From: Chryseobacterium lathyri
Lineage (GTDB): Bacteria > Bacteroidota > Bacteroidia > Flavobacteriales > Weeksellaceae
DNA: 64,000 nucleotides
Assembly (NCBI RefSeq): GCF_030812195.1
Contig: NZ_JAUSSF010000003.1
Span: 248,001-312,000, forward strand
Direction of reading: 5' to 3'
The notes under the pieces are model-generated. The model was not told where the DNA came from. It ran no database searches and saw only the letters and a list, made by a program, of their open reading frames with translations. Below are positions 46,859 through 54,646 of this stretch, one piece after another. The position numbers and the translations under genes were made by a program. Within the stretch, counting starts at the first letter, position 1, and the number at the start of each line of letters is the position of its first letter.

Positions 46859-48277
46859 TTAATGGAGCACTCTTACCCTGTCTGATGTCGGGTCCATTCC
46901 TATACCTTCTCTTCTTGCTGACCTGTGCAGATATTTGTTTCTTAGGGTTCTCAGGTCATCCTGTTCTTTCATTTCCTTCTGATAGTCTGCATATTTATGT
47001 TCCGGTATCGGTATTCCGCCATATGCTCTTTCAAGATCTTTATAACGTTTAAAGATATACTGTTTTCCATCTCCCATGGCGTAAGGTCTTAAGCGGTTTT
47101 TTATTCTCACCAACAGGGCATTTGATGAAACAGAATACTTCTCGTCGGTAATCTTCTTTAAGGTCAGGGGAACTGTTTTTTGGACACCATATTCCGCCAT
47201 AAAATGTAAAGGAATATAGCTGTATGCTTTTTTTATAAGTTTACGTTCTCCCCTCAATGACAGATAAAAACCGGGTGTAATCGTAAGCTCTTCTTCTTTA
47301 TACCAGGATTCCGCGACAAGCTCTCTTTTGAATTTCTCTAATTTTGCACTGGTTGTCCAGGACGTTTCAAGTTCTTCCCAGATTTCCGGTCCGTCTTCGT
47401 AAGCTCCACCTACGTCACAGTGTACCCCCGGAAATATTTTTTCTATACCTACATGCACATTCGTAAGGTCAAAATTTTCCCTGTGTTCATTTTCTGCCAC
47501 AAAATGAATCACACTCTGTGCTCTGCCGATATCATTCAGGCTAAGCTCTTTCACATCATTGTGAAAGTTCGGCGTGGCAGAAAAGTTTTTTGAATAGGAG
47601 GAAACAGTATCATAAATACCCAGAAACCTCACTTTCAGCACACCCACTGTAATTCCGGCTTCCTGCAGCTTAAGTCCCAGATGCCCCCATTTCGGAAGCT
47701 CTTCACTTTGTATTCCTCCTGCACCGTCGCTGTCGTAACGGGCAGTTACCGTGACACCTTGATGTGAAACGGTTGTAGTGGTAGCTTTATATTTGGATTT
47801 ACCTATTTCGTGGACGAAATTACGGGCAGCAGCAGCCCCTCTGCTGAAACCAAAAACATCAAAAGTAAGGACTGCAATTTTATCTGCCTTTTTTGCATTC
47901 TTTATATTTTTTACTTTTTTCACGATCTCTTCGCAGCCTTTTCTCACCTTCCCACGGATCCCGGTAGTGCCTGTTCCGAAGGCATAGCCAAGCATAGAAT
48001 CTTCTTCTTTATCTTCGGTACCGATACCTTCTATGTAGATGCCAAAATTTTTATCATAATTGTCCCATAAACGCGCCACGTTGCTCCAGTCGTTATTATA
48101 ACTGTTGTTATCGGTGGGGTCACCTCCATTTTTCTTGTAGTCGGCCGTTTTGTTTTTTCTTTCTGTGGTATTGGTTTTATTATTCAAAGTTCCGTCAAAA
48201 AACACCCCAAGAGTAATGTCTAACACTTCCTCTTTGGATATTTCCGGTGTATAATCTCCAAATTTATTATTGTGCAT
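46859..48277 (-). CDS. DUF2235 lipase-like putative T6SS effector
   Basis: A 472-residue alpha/beta-hydrolase-like protein. The DUF2235 opening motif is LGVFFDGTLNN (23-33), the nucleophile elbow is GFSRG at 143-147 in DVFGFSRGAAAARNF, and a later acidic/His stretch is HCDVGGAYEDG. DUF2235 proteins include Tle1-type phospholipase effectors of T6SS. Together with the upstream vgrG and absence of a signal peptide this argues for a membrane-lipid-attacking effector. The basic tail (HRSARREGIGMDP) is unusual. Lipase activity and delivery are inferred. Confidence 0.8.
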   Translation of the reverse strand: MHNNKFGDYTPEISKEEVLDITLGVFFDGTLNNKTNTTERKNKTADYKKNGGDPTDNNSYNNDWSNVARLWDNYDKNFGIYIEGIGTEDKEEDSMLGYAFGTGTTGIRGKVRKGCEEIVKKVKNIKNAKKADKIAVLTFDVFGFSRGAAAARNFVHEIGKSKYKATTTTVSHQGVTVTARYDSDGAGGIQSEELPKWGHLGLKLQEAGITVGVLKVRFLGIYDTVSSYSKNFSATPNFHNDVKELSLNDIGRAQSVIHFVAENEHRENFDLTNVHVGIEKIFPGVHCDVGGAYEDGPEIWEELETSWTTSAKLEKFKRELVAESWYKEEELTITPGFYLSLRGERKLIKKAYSYIPLHFMAEYGVQKTVPLTLKKITDEKYSVSSNALLVRIKNRLRPYAMGDGKQYIFKRYKDLERAYGGIPIPEHKYADYQKEMKEQDDLRTLRNKYLHRSARREGIGMDPTSDRVRVLH

Positions 48278-48329
48278 CGTTCTTATTTTATTTTTTGTTG
48301 ACAGACTGATGTTAATTTTATGAAGGATG

Positions 48330-49382
48330 TTATTCTATTGCACGTGAAAGTCTGACTTTTGCTTTTGTAACCGGCAGTTCTTCTTTCTCGCCCTTCAATG
48401 ATAAACTCGCTCCTGTATTATCTGCATTGACTTTAATGATAAAGTCAATATTTTTTTCTTTTCCCAGCTTCCCGAATAAGTCAAAAATTTCTTTTTCGTC
48501 AAAAGAGTCCACCCATACGCCGTATCTATTTTTATTCTTATCTCTCCAGTAAAAACCGCAGAATTTTGGGACAGCACGTTTTTTATAGGTATCAGCTGTC
48601 AGGCTTTCCCCAAAGAGGTTTTCCTGTTCCCCATTGTAATTGGTGAATCCGAAATCGAGCCACTCACTGCCTTCCGGAAGAATCACTGCGGGTTTCCAGT
48701 TATATCTTTCTCTGTACACTTCATAAATATCCGGAGCAGGGTACCCTTCTTTTTCTATTTTAGTTCTGATCTCAGGTTTAAATGTTTCATAAGAAGGATC
48801 TTTAAGCATTCTGTCTGCAAAACCTTCTTTCAGCATGTACTGTGCGTTGTCGTACGCTTTTTCCTTGGTAATAATGGTATCATGAGCCTGAAAAGCCCCT
48901 ACTTCTTTCTGGTTTCCCGGACCGTTGATCCATAAGACCACCTTCCCTTTTGGGGCAAGACCGACAATAAAATTACTGTATGTGGTCTTTTTACCATTAT
49001 CCTGATCTATAAAACCTTTATCAAAAAGATCTTTTATTTTTCCTTTATCCAGGTCCCATTTTCCGGTATAGAATTTATTTTCTACCAGAGAGTACCAGGT
49101 AAATTCCAGCTTATGGGGAATATCCATCTGCCCGGTTTCTACACTCATCGTTCCCCCTTCATTTCCCCAGCCTGTATTCTGTGTGCCCCAAATAGCATCG
49201 AAGCCGTAGGTAAAATCATCGGCGATGAGGGCTCCTTTGTAAATTTCCATCGGATATTCCTGCGGTGCCGAAAGGGTTCCCAGCCAGCTGTATTTTTGTT
49301 CCATTTTTTTATTTTGACAATTGATTAATGAGAAACTACTTACAATAAAAAGAATCAGAATTCTTAATTTATTTGTTTCCAT
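48330..49382 (-). CDS. DUF2931 lipoprotein
   Basis: A 350-residue putative lipoprotein with lipobox SLINC (C22). The rest matches DUF2931, a beta-rich domain with a conserved ...FTWYSLVENKFYTGKW... stretch near residues 95-110. Proteins of this family occur with VgrG and DUF2235 genes in Bacteroidota. The gene lies directly upstream of the lipase-like gene, which suits an immunity protein that blocks the effector in the periplasm. That role is inferred from gene order and lipid anchoring. Its start overlaps the preceding small gene by 14 bases. Confidence 0.7.
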   Translation of the reverse strand: METNKLRILILFIVSSFSLINCQNKKMEQKYSWLGTLSAPQEYPMEIYKGALIADDFTYGFDAIWGTQNTGWGNEGGTMSVETGQMDIPHKLEFTWYSLVENKFYTGKWDLDKGKIKDLFDKGFIDQDNGKKTTYSNFIVGLAPKGKVVLWINGPGNQKEVGAFQAHDTIITKEKAYDNAQYMLKEGFADRMLKDPSYETFKPEIRTKIEKEGYPAPDIYEVYRERYNWKPAVILPEGSEWLDFGFTNYNGEQENLFGESLTADTYKKRAVPKFCGFYWRDKNKNRYGVWVDSFDEKEIFDLFGKLGKEKNIDFIIKVNADNTGASLSLKGEKEELPVTKAKVRLSRAIE

Positions 49383-49539
49383 GAGACATTATTTTCTTAT
49401 TGCTTGCCAAAACAAGGTTGTTCTTCTGCGCCTCTACATTAATTTTCTGAGCAATTTTTTCAACCTTTTTGCCGACATTCAGATGATAAGAGTCTGTGAC
49501 TTTTATCTGTATATTCTTAGCTGTTTTAATGATTGCCAT
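49369..49539 (-). CDS. 56-residue VgrG-tail-like protein
   Basis: A very short protein from the ATG at 49539 (MAIIKTAKNIQIKV) ending KKIMSHGNK. Its start is one base after the vgrG stop, and it overlaps the DUF2931 start by 14 bases. The repeating short strands (IQIKVTDSYHLNV, INVEAQKNNLVLASN) resemble the beta-prism turns at the end of the neighbouring VgrG (INITAGKEISISAG). It may be a detached spike extension or cap that folds with VgrG. No family name could be given. Confidence 0.6.
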   Translation of the reverse strand: MAIIKTAKNIQIKVTDSYHLNVGKKVEKIAQKINVEAQKNNLVLASNKKIMSHGNK

Positions 49540-49540
49540 A

Positions 49541-51472
49541 TCAGAAAAGTTTTGATTTTTCAGCACTGTTGAATTCTACAATCTTACCACTCTGCATCGT
49601 CATATTTTCAAGCTCGCTGAACATGGATATTTCTCCGGCTATTTCATTGGATGTTTCGGACTGTCTTTTGAATTCTTTTTCCACCATTTCGGTTCTCGTA
49701 TCCGAAGTTTCACGGATATCACCGGAAGCGGTCTGTACAATATCTTTTCCGGCTGTAGAGATAATACTGTTGTTGGCAGAGCTGTTGATTCCTTCTCCCG
49801 CACTGATCGAAATTTCTTTTCCGGCAGTAATGTTGATATTATCCCCTGCATTCAGGGTGAAATTTTTAGGAGCTTTCATGCTGATGTTTCCTGCACCATC
49901 CATATAGTAGATATTTCCGCTCGGGTCCATAATCTTTACGCTTCCTTCTTCATCATTCATCAGAATTCTGATTCCGCTCCTGGTCTGGATGGATTTCAGA
50001 TGATTATTGATTCCTCCACCCAAGGCTATTCCACCATGAAACATACCTCCCATGACGAAAGGTCTGTCCGGATGGCTGTGGACAAAATTTACCATCACCT
50101 GATCTCCCACTTCCGGAATGGCCACGTATCCTCTGTTCTGCGTGATCTGGTCCGTTCCTCCAGCATCAGGGCTCATCATCCTGATAAAATGAGTTGTATC
50201 GCTCGTCTGCCAGTCAAACTGCACCTGTATCCTGCCCTGCCCTTCCGGATCTGTATTGGATATAACGACGGCAGTCTGTGGTTCAGCTTTAGGAATTTTA
50301 TATTCAGGTCTTGGAAGGAATCCCGTATCCGCTGCTATCCCTGTAAAACTTCCTTTATAATGTCCTATCGTATCAATCTCATGTTCAGCTTCCGTGATCA
50401 TAATCCTTGTGAAATAGGAAGTTTCATTGGAGTCTTGTTTCCGCATCTGAACATCGGCTATGCATCCTGGATGAAGGAATGGAACGGTTGTATTTCCTGA
50501 AATGGAAAAAACGTTCACCGCTGCGCTTCCCGAGGCGCTTTTCTGTGAATATTCTACGTCCAGATGGGTTGTTGCCTTGATAGGCGCTATCTGAAGCGAA
50601 GGGGTTTTGTAAATACTGTTGTTGTGATCATAAGCTGTCTTTGCAATATCACTTACATGCTGAATAGGCGTAGAACCCGAAGTAAGTTTTTCATTCTTAT
50701 TGCTGTTGTACCCATAAAACTGTGGCTTGGTATGGATTGCTTTCAGCTCAACCTTAATATCATTGGCGCTGCTTCCGTAGGTCAGGATAATAGGTTTATT
50801 CTGAGGCGGCAGTTTCCCGAAATGCAGGACTTCACCATCATAAAAGAACTGTTCACCATATGCTTCTGCCATTCTTGCCAGATAGTTGTAATGGGTTTCG
50901 TCGTACTGGCTGCTGTAGACGATCTGGGAAAAATTATTGGCATCTACCCTGACATCAAAACGGCCTTTATCAATTCCTTGTTTGATCACCTCTTCAGCAA
51001 TAATCCCTATATTAACCGGCTGACTTCCTCCAAAGCTCTGGATATGGGAAGCTCCATCCAAAAGAATGGTTGGACTGGATCCTGTAAGCACAATATTTCC
51101 CAGGCTCATTTTTTCCTGGCTGAATGCCACCCCGGTAATGATTCCCACAAAGGTTCTCTCGGGGCTGTTGTCTATACCTTTATATGAAATAACTGCAGTG
51201 AGGCGCTTTCCCAGGAATTTATTGGCTTCTTCCAGAGAATGGGTCTGGCGGTCTCCCAGCGTATCATGGGCCAGCGTGAGTGTAAATTCATGATGGCGCT
51301 GGGCACTCTGTTTAAGTTTGAAATGCTTATAAAATTTGATAATTTTTCCTTCTATGACTAAGGAAAGCTTAACCAGACGGTTGATACCGGTATGATGATT
51401 TTCGGATACCCCATCTGCATTCTGTGCCGGGCGAAAACCCGCTCCCTTTGATTTTCCAGGTGTAGTAGACAT
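49541..51472 (-). CDS. vgrG: VgrG spike protein of the type VI secretion system
   Basis: A 643-residue spike protein (TssI). The N-terminal gp27-like part (about 30-400) includes AEEVIKQGIDKGRFDV and NYLARMAEAYGEQFFYDGEVLHFGK. The gp5-like OB fold follows (AVVISNTDPEGQGRIQVQFDW, then NRGYVAIPEVGDQVMVNFVHSHPDRPFVMGGMFHG). The C-terminal beta-prism has repeats such as ISMKAPKNFTLNAGDNINIT, with a final coil and no fused effector domain. It is the trimeric tip that pierces the target membrane. The terminator after tssD means vgrG likely has its own promoter and heads the effector operon. Confidence 0.93.
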   Translation of the reverse strand: MSTTPGKSKGAGFRPAQNADGVSENHHTGINRLVKLSLVIEGKIIKFYKHFKLKQSAQRHHEFTLTLAHDTLGDRQTHSLEEANKFLGKRLTAVISYKGIDNSPERTFVGIITGVAFSQEKMSLGNIVLTGSSPTILLDGASHIQSFGGSQPVNIGIIAEEVIKQGIDKGRFDVRVDANNFSQIVYSSQYDETHYNYLARMAEAYGEQFFYDGEVLHFGKLPPQNKPIILTYGSSANDIKVELKAIHTKPQFYGYNSNKNEKLTSGSTPIQHVSDIAKTAYDHNNSIYKTPSLQIAPIKATTHLDVEYSQKSASGSAAVNVFSISGNTTVPFLHPGCIADVQMRKQDSNETSYFTRIMITEAEHEIDTIGHYKGSFTGIAADTGFLPRPEYKIPKAEPQTAVVISNTDPEGQGRIQVQFDWQTSDTTHFIRMMSPDAGGTDQITQNRGYVAIPEVGDQVMVNFVHSHPDRPFVMGGMFHGGIALGGGINNHLKSIQTRSGIRILMNDEEGSVKIMDPSGNIYYMDGAGNISMKAPKNFTLNAGDNINITAGKEISISAGEGINSSANNSIISTAGKDIVQTASGDIRETSDTRTEMVEKEFKRQSETSNEIAGEISMFSELENMTMQSGKIVEFNSAEKSKLF

Positions 51473-51582
51473 ATTTTATAAAGTGATTTGGGTTAAAATG
51501 GTATATTATTCATCCAATCGGGAATTTTTGAAAATAAACAAAGATTCCTTGCCAGAAAATAGTGTTCATAACAGGTAAAAAA

Positions 51583-51604
51583 AGACCGTCTTGAGGGACA
51601 GTCT
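51583..51604 (-). terminator. Terminator between tssD and vgrG
   Basis: AGACCGTC (51583-51590) pairs with GACAGTCT (51597-51604), one G-U pair on the minus strand, followed by TTTTTTT there. It sets tssD apart as its own transcript. Confidence 0.8.
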
Positions 51605-51629
51605 CTTTGTATTTTGTACTACTCCGGAC

Positions 51630-52034
51630 CTAGCTTAATGGCCAGAATCCGTCATATAGTGAATTTCCATACGTAATGCTTTCTGCACTTACGACAAAGC
51701 TTATTAGCATATTGTTGCTGTCGACAGCATCAAAATCCACTTCGTGCTGAATTACATATCCGTTTTCCCATTTCAGGGAGATCAATGTTCCTTCTTCATG
51801 CGATTTATTGAATGTAACTTCACCGCTTGTCGGCTTATATTTACCATTCAGTAAGCTTTCCAGAACATCAGACTTTTCAGTAGCTTCAATTGTTACTTTG
51901 ATCAAAGCGTTCGATGGATCAGACGCTACACGTCCTGAAACATCTGTAGATCTTGATACGCTGTAATTAAGCTTTAACAGCTTTTGTCCTTCACCTCCAT
52001 TGAATTTTAAGATTCCTCTTGAATTTGCTGCCAT
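51630..52034 (-). CDS. tssD: TssD/Hcp-type tube protein
   Basis: A 134-residue protein matching the Bacteroidota type VI tube subunit TssD (Hcp). Features are the N-terminal SRGILKFNGGEGQKLLKLNYSVSRSTDVSGRV, the middle IKVTIEATEKSDVLESLLNGKYKPTSGEV, and the ending VSAESITYGNSLYDGFWPL. The hexameric tube is loaded with VgrG at its tip and is itself secreted. It has a strong -7 element upstream and its own terminator, consistent with high expression separate from vgrG. Confidence 0.92.
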   Translation of the reverse strand: MAANSRGILKFNGGEGQKLLKLNYSVSRSTDVSGRVASDPSNALIKVTIEATEKSDVLESLLNGKYKPTSGEVTFNKSHEEGTLISLKWENGYVIQHEVDFDAVDSNNMLISFVVSAESITYGNSLYDGFWPLS

Positions 52035-52046
52035 ATTCTTACATTT

Positions 52047-52062
52047 TAATCATTAATGATTA
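52047..52062. promoter_or_regulatory. 16-bp palindrome in the tssD leader
   Basis: TAATCATTAATGATTA is a perfect palindrome beginning 13 bases before the tssD ATG, inside the leader between the -7 element and the start codon. It could be an operator or a hairpin that affects translation. Confidence 0.45.
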
Positions 52063-52085
52063 TACTATTCATAAAGTTTGTTTAA

Positions 52086-52093
52086 CAAAGATA
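52086..52093 (-). promoter_or_regulatory. -7 promoter element of tssD
   Basis: On the minus strand this reads TATCTTTG, a perfect TAnnTTTG match, 52 bases before the tssD ATG. Confidence 0.55.
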
Positions 52094-52219
52094 AACTTCA
52101 CGCTCTAATTTAAAAAGTTTTTACTGAACATATTTATATTTTGTAGTAATTCTACGACTTTTTTTCTACTCATATCAATTAAACATTAAAAAAATACAAT
52201 TCTTCGCTTTGTTTTTTCT

Positions 52220-52513
52220 TCAATGAGAATGCATGTAAAAATGTTTATAATAATAAGATATGAGCATGATAACCACATTTACAACAATCATTATTATCAG
52301 GATTTTACCGTATTTTCTTTTCTTATCTACAAAACTCAGACCCAGTGTAAAAAGAAACAGGAGTAGTGTATAAACAGCCGGATACAAATGAAAAGCTTCT
52401 GAAAACCTACCTTCAAATACCAATACGACTGCTCTCTGAGCACCGCATCCCAGACATTCTATCCCCAGAAATTTCCTGCTGGGACAGGTCAGCATAAAGT
52501 CTTCGATCTTCAT
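52220..52513 (-). CDS. DUF2752 membrane protein
   Basis: A 97-residue protein with the DUF2752 signature: CPSRKFLGIECLGCGAQRAV near the N-terminus (C10, C20, C23) followed by a short helix and then two membrane helices (about 45-62 and 68-87). The function is unknown. It follows the old yellow enzyme gene by seven bases and is probably cotranscribed with it. It lies just beyond the T6SS block. Confidence 0.8.
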   Translation of the reverse strand: MKIEDFMLTCPSRKFLGIECLGCGAQRAVVLVFEGRFSEAFHLYPAVYTLLLFLFTLGLSFVDKKRKYGKILIIMIVVNVVIMLISYYYKHFYMHSH

Positions 52514-52520
52514 TCTGTTG

Positions 52521-53573
52521 TTATGATGAAATTTTCGCTCTTGTATATTGATGCGGGAAGAAGCAGTCTTCTTTCATCTCAAATGACCCCTGAACGGCAA
52601 TATACGGGTTTCTTAAAATCTCCCTTGCCACGAATATGAGGTCAGCATCTCCTTTTTCCAAAATCTCTTCAGCCTGTTCTACCTTTGTGATTAATCCTAC
52701 TGCTCCGGTTTTTACTCCTGCTTCTTTTCTGATCTGGGCTGAAAAAGGAACCTGATAACCATCAAATACAGATATTTTTGCTCCATGGATATTTCCTCCG
52801 CTTGAAACATCTACCAGATCTACGGAATGTTCTTTTAAAACTCCGGCGAGCTTTACACTGTCATTGATATCCCATCCGTTTTCGGCATATTCGGTTCCGG
52901 AAATCCTTACGAAAAGTGCTGTATTTTCATCCAATTCTTCGTTGACAGCATCAACAATTTCCAAAAGAAAACGGATTCTGTTTTCAAAGCTTCCACCATA
53001 ATCATCTGTCCTGATGTTGGACAGCGGTGATAAAAACTGGTGGATAAGGTATCCGTGTGCCCCGTGAATTTCCATTACATCGAAACCGGCTTTTACAGCT
53101 CTTTTTGCTGCTGTTTTAAAATTCTGTACCTGCTCTTTAATCTCGTCAACAGTCAGAACATGTGGGATTCTTTCAGTGGAATGATAAGGAATAGGACTCG
53201 GTGCAACGGTTTCCCAGCCTTCTTCAACAGGGATCTGCAGGTTATTCCAGGTAGACCCTTTTCTACCGGCATGGGCAAGCTGGATCCCAATTTTACTTTC
53301 TGAACGGAAATGAACAAAATCAACAATTTTCTTAAGTTCTTCTGCCTGCCGATCATTCCAGATTCCCATACAATGGTTGGTAATTCTTCCCCGTGGCTCT
53401 ACTCCGGTGGCTTCAACCATGATAAGTCCGGTCCCGCCCTGAGATCTGCTTCCGTAATGGACAAAGTGGAAATCATTTGCCAATCCATTTTCGCATGAAT
53501 ACATACACATAGGAGACATTACCCATCTGTTTTTCAATTCTATATTTCTAAATTTTATTGGTGTGTATAACAT
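52521..53573 (-). CDS. Old yellow enzyme, YqjM/NamA type
   Basis: A 350-residue FMN-dependent ene-reductase. The TIM-barrel start FRNIELKNRWVMSPMCMYSCENG has the cysteine that tunes FMN in YqjM-like enzymes. The substrate-binding pair is in QLAHAGRKGST. The EIHGAHGYLIHQFLSPLSNIRTDDYGGS stretch is diagnostic, as is the phosphate-binding GLITKVEQAEEIL end. It reduces activated C=C bonds with NADPH and may serve oxidative-stress defence. It is divergent from cytidine deaminase, with about 100 bases between them. Confidence 0.93.
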   Translation of the reverse strand: MLYTPIKFRNIELKNRWVMSPMCMYSCENGLANDFHFVHYGSRSQGGTGLIMVEATGVEPRGRITNHCMGIWNDRQAEELKKIVDFVHFRSESKIGIQLAHAGRKGSTWNNLQIPVEEGWETVAPSPIPYHSTERIPHVLTVDEIKEQVQNFKTAAKRAVKAGFDVMEIHGAHGYLIHQFLSPLSNIRTDDYGGSFENRIRFLLEIVDAVNEELDENTALFVRISGTEYAENGWDINDSVKLAGVLKEHSVDLVDVSSGGNIHGAKISVFDGYQVPFSAQIRKEAGVKTGAVGLITKVEQAEEILEKGDADLIFVAREILRNPYIAVQGSFEMKEDCFFPHQYTRAKISS

Positions 53574-53616
53574 TTTAATTTTTTGAATTTCAATTTAATG
53601 ATGAATAAAAAAAACA

Positions 53617-53647
53617 TTGTCGAAATGATGAAAAAGAAGTAAATTTG
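53617..53647 (+). promoter_or_regulatory. Promoter of cytidine deaminase gene
   Basis: TTG (53617-53619), a 20-base spacer and TAAATTTG (53640-53647) match the Bacteroidota -33/-7 consensus, 25 bases before the ATG. Confidence 0.65.
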
Positions 53648-53672
53648 GCCCCCTTTTTAGTCTTACTAATAT

Positions 53673-54155
53673 ATGAAAAAAGACATACAGATCAGTTACG
53701 AGCATTTTAAAAACAGCAGTGAACTGAACGATATAGAAAAAACCTTATTTGAGAGAGCAATACAGGCCCGTGAAAATGCTTATGCGCCCTATTCAAATTT
53801 CCTTGTAGGATGTGCCGTCTTACTGGAAAATGGTGAAATTTATTCCGGCAACAACCAGGAAAATGCAGCCTATCCATCGGGGTTATGTGCAGAAAGAACA
53901 ACTCTTTTCTGGGTGGCAGCTAATTTTCCGGATGTAAAGGTGAAGAAGATCTTTGTCGTGGGAGGTCCTAAGGAATTTCATGAGAAAAATCCTCCGATCC
54001 CGCCTTGTGGGGCCTGCCGGCAAAGTCTTATAGAATATGAAACAAAACAGAACGAAAACATCATCCTTTATTTTTCAAGCATGAATGATGAAGTGGTGAA
54101 GGTGCATTCTATTAAAGATCTGCTGCCGTTTTATTTTGATTCATCATTTTTGTAG
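53673..54155 (+). CDS. cdd: Cytidine deaminase
   Basis: A 160-residue zinc enzyme that converts cytidine and deoxycytidine to uridine forms. The zinc/catalytic motif has C72, A73, E74 in GLCAERT and the paired cysteines C112 and C115 in PPCGACRQ. The NAYAPYSNFLVGCAVL substrate stretch is typical. Length is near the tetrameric class. It has its own consensus promoter and no codirectional gene close behind. Confidence 0.95.
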   Translation: MKKDIQISYEHFKNSSELNDIEKTLFERAIQARENAYAPYSNFLVGCAVLLENGEIYSGNNQENAAYPSGLCAERTTLFWVAANFPDVKVKKIFVVGGPKEFHEKNPPIPPCGACRQSLIEYETKQNENIILYFSSMNDEVVKVHSIKDLLPFYFDSSFL

Positions 54156-54418
54156 AAGTGAATTTTGTCAATCGTGAATTTGCTTCGCAAGTGAATGGTA
54201 AATTAAAGCTTAAGAATCAAGAGCCAAGATTTCAGATCTCAGACTCTTCTCAATGATCAATTTTGCTGCGTAAATGAATTGTTAATGTAAAGAACTATTT
54301 TCAATTTGTAGTGCCATGTTCATTACTGATCATCATATTTAAAAAAAATTCTTTAAGAAACAAAATTGGCCATTCATCATTGACATTTTGCCGTTTCACA
54401 TTTCTACTTTTTTGTCTT
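54156..54418. repeat. Intergenic region with ATTCAC-type degenerate repeats
   Basis: No gene is seen. Short units related to GTGAATTTTGTCAATCGTGAATT and AATGGTAAATTAAAG occupy 54159-54210, and CATTCATCATTGACATTTTG-like units occupy 54371-54400. It ends just before the B12-operon promoter. Confidence 0.4.
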
Positions 54419-54419
54419 T

Positions 54420-54449
54420 TTGTGCAATAAATTTAAAAAGTTATCTTTG
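54420..54449 (+). promoter_or_regulatory. Promoter of the cobalamin-controlled operon
   Basis: TTG (54420-54422), a 19-base spacer and TATCTTTG (54442-54449) form a consensus Bacteroidota promoter. Transcription should start close to 54456, right at the beginning of the riboswitch. Confidence 0.7.
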
Positions 54450-54455
54450 CAAAAA

Positions 54456-54601
54456 TTTTGGTTTCCAGCATTTTGGAAATAATAGGGAATTGGGTGTAAC
54501 TCCCAAACTGTCCCCGCAACTGTAAATCGCAATAGATTTCTGTAAAAAACCACTGTTCATACGGGAAGGTGCAGAAAGCGAAAGTCAGGAGACCTGCCAA
54601 A
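54456..54601 (+). ncRNA. Cobalamin riboswitch
   Basis: The sequence has the ordered conserved boxes of the adenosylcobalamin/B12 riboswitch. These are AATAGGGAA near 54481, the GGGTGTAACTCCC stem, the B12 box core with CTGTCCCCGCAACTGTAA at 54508-54525, CCACTG, GGGAAGG, and the final AGTCAGGAGACCTGCC ending about 54598. It should lower expression of the downstream receptor when B12 is bound. Spacing to the ATG is about 45 bases and includes a hairpin that carries GGAGG in its loop. Confidence 0.95.
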
Positions 54602-54619
54602 TTTATAACTAAAAACATA

Positions 54620-54640
54620 TTACTTTCGGAGGAAAAGTAA
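54620..54640 (+). promoter_or_regulatory. Hairpin presenting a GGAGG site before btuB
   Basis: TTACTTT pairs with AAAGTAA, leaving CGGAGGA in the loop, seven bases before the ATG at 54647. A purine-rich Shine-Dalgarno-like site is unusual in this window, and it lies in the expression platform of the riboswitch, so translation-level control is likely. Confidence 0.5.
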
Positions 54641-54646
54641 AATAGT

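Noticed and set aside
50564..51187. A 207-codon plus-strand frame opposite vgrG
   Set aside because: Antisense to vgrG, with no recognisable motif or promoter of its own.
37461..52100. A complete type VI secretion locus
   Set aside because: Only tube, spike, cap and accessory genes were found; no sheath, baseplate, membrane-complex or ClpV gene could be identified.
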